Shown: piece after piece, positions 1-5,244 of the stretch | How the letters are laid out: each line of letters opens with the position of its first letter | How positions within the stretch are numbered: the stretch's first letter is position 1 | Assembly: GCA_003170035.1 (NCBI GenBank) | Contig: PMZX01000407.1 | Span: 1,022 to 6,344 of the forward strand | Length of the DNA: 5,323 nt | From: Myxococcales bacterium | GTDB taxonomy: Bacteria > Myxococcota_A > Polyangia > Fen-1088 | Reading direction: 5' to 3' | The notes under the pieces: model-generated | Told to the model about the DNA's origin: nothing | The model's input: the letters and a program-made list of their open reading frames with translations, nothing else | The model's database searches: none | Translations under genes and position numbers: made by a program

Positions 1-234
1 TTCGGTTTCGGCTATGTCGGGACCGTGTCGGCCTGGCAGGGCTGGCTGGGCCAGTCCGTGCGTCGTTTCTGGGAACGCCCGGAGGGTGCGCACGCGGTTT
101 CCCTGGTGGGCGCGCCTCTGGTTGCCGCCATGCCCGATTGCACGCCTGGCCCGGTCTTGCTCACTTCGGATCGGCCTGCGCGACCGGCTCGGTCACGAGC
201 GGGAAGCGATCGTCAGGACAGCGCCACGGTTTGA
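1..234 (+). CDS. C-terminal end of an unrecognised protein, cut by the left edge
   Basis: Reading frame 1 is open from the first base to a TGA at 232-234 (77 codons seen). The first 50 or so codons mostly end in G or C and give a natural-looking, Trp- and aromatic-rich sequence (GYVGTVSAWQGWLG, then RRFWERPEGAH, then a small hydrophobic stretch AVSLVGAPLVAAM). The last 20-25 codons are Arg/Ser/Asp/Pro-rich and do not look like a folded domain. That tail lies antisense to a degraded lipoprotein-gene end on the other strand, so the reading frame may have run into foreign sequence and lost its original stop. I do not recognise the family. Internal ATG/GTG codons exist, but the frame is open at the window edge, so I treat the gene as partial. 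It could also be a chance open frame in GC-rich DNA. Confidence 0.42.
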   Translation, partial: FGFGYVGTVSAWQGWLGQSVRRFWERPEGAHAVSLVGAPLVAAMPDCTPGPVLLTSDRPARPARSRAGSDRQDSATV

Positions 235-244
235 GCTCTGCCAC
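161..244 (-). pseudogene. Remnant of a lipoprotein gene 3' end (paralogue of the gene at 3932-4357)
   Basis: On the minus strand this stretch ends in TGA (161-163) and encodes DRFPLVTEPVA followed by QADPK. The intact lipoprotein at 3932-4357 ends in DRFPLVTEPVA followed by K. At DNA level 179-223 matches 3938-3982 at 39 of 45 positions without gaps, including the run gagcgggaagcgatcg with one difference. Within the shared peptide the differences fall at synonymous third positions (CTC/CTG, GAG/GAA, GTC/GTG), so both copies were probably once translated. Weaker in-frame similarity continues for about ten codons upstream (LKPWRCPD against IKQRRSHG). An in-frame TAG at 245-247 and a TGA at 257-259 then close the frame, and no start codon with a ribosome site is present. 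I read it as the tail of a decayed or truncated second copy. Confidence 0.5.
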
Positions 245-305
245 CTAGCTGCGGTTTCACAAGGTCCCCGTCGGACGCCGCACGCACCGGATGTGAACCC
301 GTTGC

Positions 306-1463
306 TCACGTACCGCAGGGACAACAGTAGAACGCGACGCCGGCTGGGGTATACATGCCTGGCCCACATCCGGCCGGAAGGCCGATCGACGGCGGAGGGG
401 CCAAAGGACCTACTCCGCCGTAGCTCAGGCCGTACTGGTTCGCCGCGCACAGGTTGCTGCAGCCGACCGAACTCCCCGTGCAGCCCGTGACATCGGTGCT
501 GACGCAGATGTTGGTGACCCCGGCGCCCGTGCACTCGACCAACATTCGTTTGGCGGAATACCCAACTTGCGCAGCGTCGGTGGAATTCAAACTTGCCAGC
601 ATCGGGCACGCAGTAGGCGGGGTGTCTGCGCGGCCGGCGTCTATCGCCACGCCGGCGTCGCAGATGGGACAGCCGCAGGGATCGGGGTTCGGCACGGACA
701 CGCCAAGGCAGGCTATCGCGGGGCACGCGACCGGCAGACAAACAGGCTTGGTGTCTGCGCGGCCAGAGTCTATCGCCACGCCTGCATCCCGAGTCGGCGC
801 GCAGATGGGACAGCCGCAAGGATCGGGGCTTGGCACGTACCCGCCCACGCAAGCCAGCATGGGGCAATTGATTGGTGGACAGATCGGCGTCGCGTCCTTC
901 CTCCCAGCATCGGCTACCGTTCCACCGTCCGTGGCGCAGACGGGGCAGCTGCAGGGGTCTGGATTCGTCAAGTATCCGCCGGGGCAGATCGGCATGGCGC
1001 AGGGGAGGGCCAGGCAGGCACGGCCGTCCTGGCCACCGGCGTCTTTCGCCACTCCCGCGTCAGGAGTCGGCCCGCAGATGGGACAGCCGCAGGGATCAGG
1101 GTTCGGCAAGTACCCCCCAAGACAGGCTATGGCGGGGCACGCGATCAGTGGGCACCCGCCCGATCCTGTCGTGCCGCCGGTGGCAGTCATACCAGCGATT
1201 GGCTTCGCACCGCCCGCGCCTGTGACGCCACCAGTTGTCGTCGTGCCGCCGGATCCGCCAACCGCGACCCCGCCGGAAGCGATCGTGCCACCCGATTCGC
1301 CGGCCGTTCCGCTGCCGACGGTGCTGCCGGCCTGGCCACCCTTGGCCCCGCCCCCATTGCCCGCACCGCCGCCACCAGAGTTCAAACCTGACAAGCCGCT
1401 ACACGCCAATCCCACCAAGCCAGCTACGAAAAGGGCTGGGACACCCGTAGACATCTTGCGCAT
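306..1463 (-). CDS. Cys-rich modular lipoprotein with four six-cysteine repeats
   Basis: The protein is 385 aa. I chose the ATG at 1463 because GGAGG (1469-1473 complement) sits 5 nt upstream; an ATG at 1475 would add four residues but lies over that ribosome site. Residues 1-21 form a lipoprotein-type signal: MRK, a hydrophobic core, and GLAC with Cys21 as the likely lipidated residue. The lipobox is imperfect because position -3 is Gly. Ser/Gly follow, so outer membrane sorting is possible. Residues 22-103 are a Gly/Thr/Ala linker. Four modules (Cys104-130, 150-176, 195-221, 242-268) share exactly C-x4-C-x4-C-x10-C-x-C-x2-C, with PNPDPCGCPIC at the end, and resemble antistasin-like Cys-rich domains. 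Each is followed by an Asp-containing spacer such as DAGVAIDAGRAD. Residues 286-383 form a different domain with ten Cys. The role is unknown: surface binding or protease inhibition is possible but not shown. The gene stands alone, divergent from pcm. Confidence 0.85.
   Translation of the reverse strand: MRKMSTGVPALFVAGLVGLACSGLSGLNSGGGGAGNGGGAKGGQAGSTVGSGTAGESGGTIASGGVAVGGSGGTTTTGGVTGAGGAKPIAGMTATGGTTGSGGCPLIACPAIACLGGYLPNPDPCGCPICGPTPDAGVAKDAGGQDGRACLALPCAMPICPGGYLTNPDPCSCPVCATDGGTVADAGRKDATPICPPINCPMLACVGGYVPSPDPCGCPICAPTRDAGVAIDSGRADTKPVCLPVACPAIACLGVSVPNPDPCGCPICDAGVAIDAGRADTPPTACPMLASLNSTDAAQVGYSAKRMLVECTGAGVTNICVSTDVTGCTGSSVGCSNLCAANQYGLSYGGVGPLAPPPSIGLPAGCGPGMYTPAGVAFYCCPCGT
660..1154 (-). 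repeat. Four in-frame repeats encoding six-Cys modules
   Basis: The modules occupy 1074-1154, 936-1016, 801-881 and 660-740, with spacing of 138, 135 and 141 bases. On the plus strand three copies share cagatgggacagccgca followed by a near-identical continuation (from 661, 802 and 1075). The second module has diverged (cagacggggcagctgca near 936). Module 4 has lost the conserved GGY of the others (GVS instead). The high DNA identity points to recent internal duplication or gene conversion. Confidence 0.85.
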
Positions 1464-1664
1464 TTGGTCCTCCATGTGCTGAATGAGGCAGCAATCTGCG
1501 TGCCGAGTCTCGCGCCGCCCCTATTGGGCCGATTTTCTCGCAACGACGTGGATATCGATGCACTGCAGGCTCAGAATCCTGAGAGGTACAGGACGCGAGA
1601 GTCCACGGGCGTGATGGGCACAGCAGCGACAGTTCGCCGGCGAGGCTCCTCCCCAAAGGGGGGC
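1464..1664. promoter_or_regulatory. Divergent intergenic region between the Cys-rich lipoprotein gene and pcm
   Basis: This roughly 200-bp stretch must hold the promoters for both outward-facing genes. I found no convincing -35/-10 pair in either direction. Two short overlapping inverted repeats are visible: CTCAG-AATC-CTGAG at 1570-1583 and TCCTG-7nt-CAGGA at 1577-1593. They share bases, so they could not form together as RNA hairpins, and they might instead mark an operator. Both stems are only 5 bp and could be chance. The plus-strand frame of pcm stays open through this region, but its third-position GC preference drops before 1665, so I do not count it as coding. Confidence 0.4.
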
Positions 1665-1667
1665 ATG
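1648..1667 (+). promoter_or_regulatory. pcm ribosome-binding site within a possible hairpin
   Basis: AAAGGGGGGC runs straight into the ATG at 1665. AAGG lies about 5 nt from the start, an acceptable though not ideal ribosome site. The preceding CTCCCC (1649-1654) can pair with the GGGG-rich run (1658-1663) around an AAA loop, counting one G-U pair, which would hide the site. This supports 1665 as a start only moderately. Confidence 0.35.
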
Positions 1668-2423
1668 CGCGGCGCGTTCATGATGGTCTCGGTGGCGTGG
1701 GCGGCCGGACATCCGCCTTGCGACCGGGCCGACAATCCGCCCGCCACGATGCCGGGCACGGGCGCGATAGTATCGAAACGCGACACCACCTCAATTACCC
1801 GCGAAATGATGGTGCGGGAGCAGATTGTGGCGCGCGGGGTGAAGAACGCGGCAGTGCTTGCCGCCATGGGCAGGGTGCCGCGACACGAATTCGTCCCCGC
1901 AAGCGTGCGCAATCTGGCCTACGACGATCGGCCAGTGCCCATCGGCCTGGGCCAGACCATCAGCCAGCCCTATATCGTGGCGCTCATGACCGAACTGGCG
2001 GCGGTGGGACGCGGCTGTCGCGTGCTTGAGATCGGCACCGGCTCGGGCTACCAGGCCGCGGTGCTCGCCGATCTGGGCGCAGATGTCTACTCGGTCGAGA
2101 TCCTCGCTCCGTTGAGGGAGCGCGCGCTCGAGATTTTGTCGCGGCTCGGGTACGGGCAGGTCAAGACTCGCGTGGGCGACGGCTACCTGGGCTGGCCCGA
2201 AGCCGCGCCTTTCGACGCCATCATCGTGACCGCTGCGCCTGCCCGCGTGCCGGAGCCACTCAGGCAGCAGCTCAAGCTCGGCGGTCGGCTGGTCGTGCCC
2301 GTGGGCAAGGTCGACCAGGAACTGAAAGTCATCACCCGCACGACCCACGGCTTCTTCGAGCGAAACGTGATCCCTGTGCGTTTCGTCCCCATGACCGGCC
2401 AGGCCGGCGACCAGAGCCGATAG
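1665..2423 (+). CDS. pcm: Protein-L-isoaspartate O-methyltransferase, N-terminally extended
   Basis: Pcm transfers a methyl group from S-adenosylmethionine to L-isoaspartyl residues in aged proteins, which lets them revert toward normal aspartate. From ATG 1665 the product is 252 aa; the E. coli enzyme is 208. The conserved core starts near MVREQIVARGV. Signature blocks are PIGLGQTISQPY (Ser100 in the family's TISQPY motif), the SAM-binding VLEIGTGSGYQ (120-130), GDGYLGW (171-177), DAIIVTAAP (184-192), GGRLVVPVG (206-214) and C-terminal VIPVRFVPM. All are intact. I chose 1665 over the in-frame ATGs at 1749 and 1806 because third-position GC stays high from 1665 on, and because no ribosome site precedes the later starts. 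The extension has a short hydrophobic stretch (MRGAFMMVSVAWAAG) and a Cys at residue 19, suggesting a possible export signal, which is uncertain. Starting at 1806 would give an ordinary 205-aa cytoplasmic enzyme. The family call is firm; the start is not. Confidence 0.95.
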   Translation: MRGAFMMVSVAWAAGHPPCDRADNPPATMPGTGAIVSKRDTTSITREMMVREQIVARGVKNAAVLAAMGRVPRHEFVPASVRNLAYDDRPVPIGLGQTISQPYIVALMTELAAVGRGCRVLEIGTGSGYQAAVLADLGADVYSVEILAPLRERALEILSRLGYGQVKTRVGDGYLGWPEAAPFDAIIVTAAPARVPEPLRQQLKLGGRLVVPVGKVDQELKVITRTTHGFFERNVIPVRFVPMTGQAGDQSR

Positions 2424-2446
2424 CGTGTCGCCGACAGGATCTGTCA
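2424..2446. terminator. Short hairpin between convergent genes
   Basis: Only 20 bp separate the stop codons of pcm and the SGNH gene. GACAG-GAT-CTGTC (2433-2445) is a perfect 5-bp inverted repeat that reaches into the SGNH stop codon. It could act in both directions, but the stem is short and no T-run follows on either strand, so terminator activity is doubtful. Confidence 0.25.
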
Positions 2447-3847
2447 GTGCGCGCGTGGGAGAAACGCTTGGATGGCCTGGTACCAGATCTGTCCCAAAAT
2501 GACATATCCTGCGCTGTTGGGATGAACCTCGTCCGAGAGTAAGGCGGTCTTGTAGCTGGCGTTGCTGACAAAGGGGGTGAACATGTCGACTATGGCCACG
2601 TGTTTGCCAGCGGCGACCCTCGCCTCGACCACCGCCGGGATCCCGTCGTTGTAGGTCTTTATGAGCGCTGTCCTGGCGTCGTCGTTGCTGGGACCAATCT
2701 GGGCCACGACCACCAGGGCTTTGGGCGCATCGGAAATGATCTTGTCGATCAGGTTGCCCAGTCTTGTGGGTTCATTGGCAAGATCGTACTGCCAGGCGAT
2801 GTCGTTGGTGCCGATCATCAAAAGGACGATGTGCGGGATGGAATTGGCGATCGCCGCATCGGTGACCGAAGAGAGGCCCTGCCGTTGGGGAATGGTGTCG
2901 ATCACGAAGCCTGAGTGACCCTCGTGGTTTCTTGGGAAGGGCTTGCCACTGACGGTGGTGGGACCGGAGGTCAAGGTGCCTACGAACGTGATCGACTGCG
3001 AATTGGCCACGGCCTGCCGGAACATCTCCACGCGATAGCCGCCTCCGTCCGACGAACCGGTCCCCAGGGTAATCGAATCCCCGAGTGGCATGATGGCGCA
3101 GGGTCCAGTCGAGGGACATGGGTTGTACGGGGTCCCACCATCGGCACCGCCCAGCCCGCCATCGGTTCGACCGCCGCTGCCGGCACTGCCGCCATCACCA
3201 CGGCCGCCGTCAGTACCGCCCGCATCGGTTCCGCCAGTCGGCTGTCCGCCCGCCCCGGCGTTCGCGTCCCGACCGGCGGTTCCCGCGGCTGCATCGTTGC
3301 CGCGCGCAACGCCGCCGGTTGCAGACGAACCGCCTGTCGCGGTCTGGCCGCCGGTTGCAGTTTGGCCGCCGGTGGCGGTCTGGCCGCCACTTCCCGCCGG
3401 CTGGCTGGCAACACTGGCGTCGACTCCACCCGTCGCCTGCCCGCCCGTTGCGACGCTAGCGTCCAGACCGGAGGTTCCTGCGGCCGCGTCGTTGCCGGGC
3501 GCAACACCTCCGGTTGCAGACGAACCGCCGGCCACAGTCTGGCCGCCGGTTGCGGTCAGGCCCCCGGTCACGCTCTGGCCGCCGGTGGCAATCAAGCCGC
3601 TGGTCGCACTCTGGCCTCCGCTCGCCGTCTGGCCTCCGCTCGCACTCTGGCCTCCGCTTGCTACCATCTGGCCAGCAGCGCCGGCTTTTCCACCGCTGCT
3701 GGAAGATGTCCCGCCCCCTCCGCTACAGCCGAAGGTTGCGACCAGGAACCAAGCAACGGCGGTCAGTGCTGCAGCCCCGAAGCGACTATTCGCCAGGAAG
3801 GACTGCTTATCCAATTGTCCGCCCACTCTCCAGCGCCGGTCAAGCAT
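2444..3847 (-). CDS. SGNH/GDSL-family esterase-like lipoprotein with long Gly-rich repeat linker
   Basis: From ATG 3847 the product is 467 aa. Residues 1-41 are a lipoprotein-type signal (LDRRWR, then a hydrophobic run ending ATFGC, Cys41). Residues 42-240 are a Gly/Thr/Ala/Ser linker of six-residue xGGQxA units and an internal 65-codon duplication. The catalytic domain (about 244-467) shows all SGNH blocks: MPLGDSIT with nucleophile Ser258, HEGHSGF with Gly313, IGTND with Asn348, and DEVHPN with Asp439 and His442. The GDSIT/GGYR/HEGHSG combination resembles carbohydrate esterase family 3 (acetylxylan esterases), so removal of acetyl groups from polysaccharide outside the cell is a reasonable guess; the substrate is not determined. 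The start is uncertain. GTG at 3874 is in frame (476 aa), the ATG has only a weak AGG upstream, and TTG at 3814 would give a more usual 30-residue signal. The gene follows the small lipoprotein gene closely and is probably in the prmC operon. Confidence 0.88.
   Translation of the reverse strand: MLDRRWRVGGQLDKQSFLANSRFGAAALTAVAWFLVATFGCSGGGGTSSSSGGKAGAAGQMVASGGQSASGGQTASGGQSATSGLIATGGQSVTGGLTATGGQTVAGGSSATGGVAPGNDAAAGTSGLDASVATGGQATGGVDASVASQPAGSGGQTATGGQTATGGQTATGGSSATGGVARGNDAAAGTAGRDANAGAGGQPTGGTDAGGTDGGRGDGGSAGSGGRTDGGLGGADGGTPYNPCPSTGPCAIMPLGDSITLGTGSSDGGGYRVEMFRQAVANSQSITFVGTLTSGPTTVSGKPFPRNHEGHSGFVIDTIPQRQGLSSVTDAAIANSIPHIVLLMIGTNDIAWQYDLANEPTRLGNLIDKIISDAPKALVVVAQIGPSNDDARTALIKTYNDGIPAVVEARVAAGKHVAIVDMFTPFVSNASYKTALLSDEVHPNSAGYVILGQIWYQAIQAFLPRAH
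3264..3579 (-). repeat. 65-codon-period duplication in the esterase linker
   Basis: DNA from about 3264 to 3384 matches about 3459 to 3579 with a constant offset of 195 bases (for example ggttgcagacgaaccgcc at 3317 and 3512). The encoded copies share GGSSATGGVA(P/R)GNDAAAGT followed by Gly-x-Asp-Ala. The offset is a multiple of three and needs no gaps, so this is a clean in-frame tandem duplication. Confidence 0.8.
3506..3661 (-). repeat. 18-bp tandem repeats encoding xGGQxA hexapeptides
   Basis: About nine degenerate 18-base units encode ASGGQS, ASGGQT, ATGGQS, ATGGQT and similar (residues 63-114 counted from ATG 3847). On the plus strand they read as recurring ctggcctccgct or ctggccgccggt. 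A second, shorter run of the same unit (GGQTAT three times) lies near 3330-3390. The period is in frame, so unit loss or gain would change linker length without breaking the protein. Confidence 0.75.
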
Positions 3848-3867
3848 CGAGGTACCTACTCGAACGC

Positions 3868-3891
3868 TCACCACGCGCGGCGCTTGCGCAT
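3868..3891 (-). CDS. Possible seven-codon leader peptide (MRKRRAW)
   Basis: The best ribosome-site sequence near the SGNH gene is AAGGAGG (3894-3900 complement). It does not precede a start of that gene. It lies 2 nt before an ATG (3889-3891) that opens a seven-codon frame, MRKRRAW, ending in TGA at 3868-3870. That TGA overlaps the in-frame GTG codons of the SGNH frame (GTGGTGA), the layout of translationally coupled genes. The spacing from ribosome site to ATG is shorter than usual. It could be a genuine coupling leader, a chance frame, or the sign of a frameshift in the start region. Confidence 0.25.
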   Translation of the reverse strand: MRKRRAW

Positions 3892-3931
3892 GCCCTCCTT
3901 ACGACATCCAGCCTTGCCTCCAGTCTCGCGC

Positions 3932-4357
3932 TCACTTCGCCACCGGTTCGGTCACCAGCGGGAAGCGATCGCCATGAGAGCGTCGCTGCTTGATCATGAT
4001 CCAGCGCCCGCCGCGGCTCTCCCAGCGCTGTTCGAGGGTGGCGTTGCGCAGGCTGGGGTCGCTCTTTGCGTACCAATCGATGCTGACGGTTACCGTCGCC
4101 GTCGACGAACCCGTGTCGAAGTGGACGCTCGTCACTTCGTAGTCACACATCACCAGGTCGCGGCTCACCAGTTCCACACGCTCCATCAGCAGCCGCTTGT
4201 CCTCGGCCGGCATGGAAGACCCCATCTGATCCCAGCGCGCCCAGCGCAGATCGTCGGCAAACACGCGGGCGTCTCGAACCAGATCGTCCTCGCGTCGTTG
4301 TGTAGCCGAGAAGCATCCGGCCAGCGCCAGCCCCAGCACAATAAGTCGGATGTTCAC
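3932..4357 (-). CDS. Small conserved-looking lipoprotein of unknown function
   Basis: The product is 141 aa from GTG 4357. AAAGGA lies 8 nt upstream and the start overlaps the prmC stop (GTGA), which makes this start convincing. The signal MNIRLIVLGLALAGC carries a textbook lipobox (LAGC, Cys15), so export and lipidation are likely. After a helical Arg/Asp/Leu-rich stretch (residues 21-66) comes a run that looks like alternating beta strands (VMCDYEVTSVHFD, TATVTVSIDWYA, ATLEQRWES, GRWIMIKQRR). This order, with the closing Trp-rich strand pair, recalls NTF2/SnoaL-like folds, but that is shape-based inference. The C-terminus DRFPLVTEPVAK is duplicated at the left end of the window. Position between prmC and the SGNH lipoprotein suggests co-transcription but does not indicate a role. 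Confidence 0.85.
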   Translation of the reverse strand: MNIRLIVLGLALAGCFSATQRREDDLVRDARVFADDLRWARWDQMGSSMPAEDKRLLMERVELVSRDLVMCDYEVTSVHFDTGSSTATVTVSIDWYAKSDPSLRNATLEQRWESRGGRWIMIKQRRSHGDRFPLVTEPVAK

Positions 4358-5244
4358 GATGAAGTTCCTTTCACGCCTGAGACGACCCGTTCGATTCCGG
4401 CCAGGTCCTGACGGGAACGAACGCCGCCGAACCCAACCGCGCGCAGAAGTTGCTTGACCGCACCGGCCTGTCCGGCGCCGACCTCCAGGGCCAGGCAGCC
4501 GCCGGGCTGCAGCAGGTCCGGCGCCCCTGCGACCAGTCTGCGCACCAGGACAAGCCCGTCGGCGCCGCCGTCGAGAGCCAGGCGTGGCTCGCTGCGCACG
4601 TCGGCCGCGAGCCCGTCAATGTCAGCGCTCGGGATGTAAGGGAGGTTGGCCACGATCAGATCGAAGGGGCCTGCAAGTGCCAGGGGCTGATCGAGATCGC
4701 CCTGAATAAAGGTAATGGCCAGGCCCAAGCGCTCGGCATTGGCGCGCGCCACGGCCAGCGCATCGGGCGAAATGTCGGTCGCGAAAACCTGTGCCTCTGG
4801 TCGCTCCTTGGCCAGTGCCAGGGCCAGCGCGCCTGACCCGGTGCCCACGTCAGCGATGCGCAAGGCTGCGGCGGGGTCTGCCAGGCGGTCGAACGCCTCT
4901 TCCACCAGGGTCTCGCTATCGGGCCGGGGAATCAGCACGCGCGGGTCGACCAGCAGGTCCAGGCTCCAGAATTCCTTGTGGCCCAGCAGGTAGGCCACCG
5001 GCTGACCCGCCAGCCGTCGCGAGACCAGATCGCGGTAGCTGGCCAGTTCGGCTGCAGCCAGGGGCCGGTCGAAGTGCGCGTAGAGTTCGATGCGCGACAT
5101 CCCGAACGCGTGGGCCGCCAACAGCTCGGCGTCCAGGCGCGCCGAGGTCAAGCCGTGCTTTTCGAAATGGGCCGTAGTCCAGCGCACGACGTCGAGCACG
5201 GCCCAGACGGTCTTGGGCGGCGAAGTGGACGGAGTCGGCAGCAC
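4354..5244 (-). CDS. prmC: Peptide chain release factor N5-glutamine methyltransferase
   Basis: PrmC (HemK) methylates the glutamine of the GGQ motif in release factors RF1 and RF2 using S-adenosylmethionine, which improves translation termination. The 296-aa product has the usual two-part layout: a helical N-terminal domain (about 14-80, including RLDAELLAAHAFG), the family bridge QPVAYLLGHKEFW and LIPRPDSETLVE (81-115), then the methyltransferase domain with DVGTGSG (132-138), TDIS (156-159), the substrate motif as NLPY (200-203) and EPRLALDGGADGL (219-231). The usual motif is NPPY, so Leu replaces the first Pro; the catalytic Asn and Tyr are kept. The start is GTG 5244. No strong ribosome site is visible, but the N-terminus WAVLDVVRWTTAHFEK matches the expected family start. 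It is the first gene of the probable minus-strand operon, and its stop overlaps the next start by four bases. Confidence 0.95.
   Translation of the reverse strand: MLPTPSTSPPKTVWAVLDVVRWTTAHFEKHGLTSARLDAELLAAHAFGMSRIELYAHFDRPLAAAELASYRDLVSRRLAGQPVAYLLGHKEFWSLDLLVDPRVLIPRPDSETLVEEAFDRLADPAAALRIADVGTGSGALALALAKERPEAQVFATDISPDALAVARANAERLGLAITFIQGDLDQPLALAGPFDLIVANLPYIPSADIDGLAADVRSEPRLALDGGADGLVLVRRLVAGAPDLLQPGGCLALEVGAGQAGAVKQLLRAVGFGGVRSRQDLAGIERVVSGVKGTSS

Noticed and set aside
193..867. 224-codon minus-strand frame overlapping the Cys-rich gene
   Set aside because: It is an Arg-rich shadow frame of the Cys-module repeats. Its far end only brushes the duplicated lipoprotein tail, in a different frame from the matching peptide.
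660..1154. CRISPR-like array suggested by regularly spaced similar DNA
   Set aside because: The units are 135-141 bases apart, in frame, and encode conserved Cys modules. The spacing and the coding content do not fit a CRISPR.
454..1482. Long plus-strand open frame rich in Pro, opposite the Cys-rich gene
   Set aside because: It is the antisense shadow of the Gly-rich and Cys-module coding sequence. The minus frame has a ribosome site, a signal peptide and exact Cys spacing.
1464..1664. Pcm frame extended to an ATG at 1464 (319 aa)
   Set aside because: The frame is open, but third-position GC falls in this part, it covers the whole divergent promoter region, and it abuts the Cys-rich gene start.
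3805..3845. Promoter-like TTGACC-18nt-GACAAT on the minus strand within the esterase start region
   Set aside because: The -10 match is poor, the spacer is long, and transcription from it would leave no good start codon before the signal peptide core.
3090..3977. Pro-rich plus-strand frame with PPVAVWPPVA repeats
   Set aside because: The repeats are the reverse reading of the GGQTAT-encoding units. There is no independent ribosome site or recognisable domain.
2915..4411. 498-codon plus-strand open frame across the esterase linker and small lipoprotein gene
   Set aside because: Low-complexity Gly/Ala/Thr codons on the minus strand leave plus frames open by composition. It crosses three convincing minus-strand genes and shows no domain.
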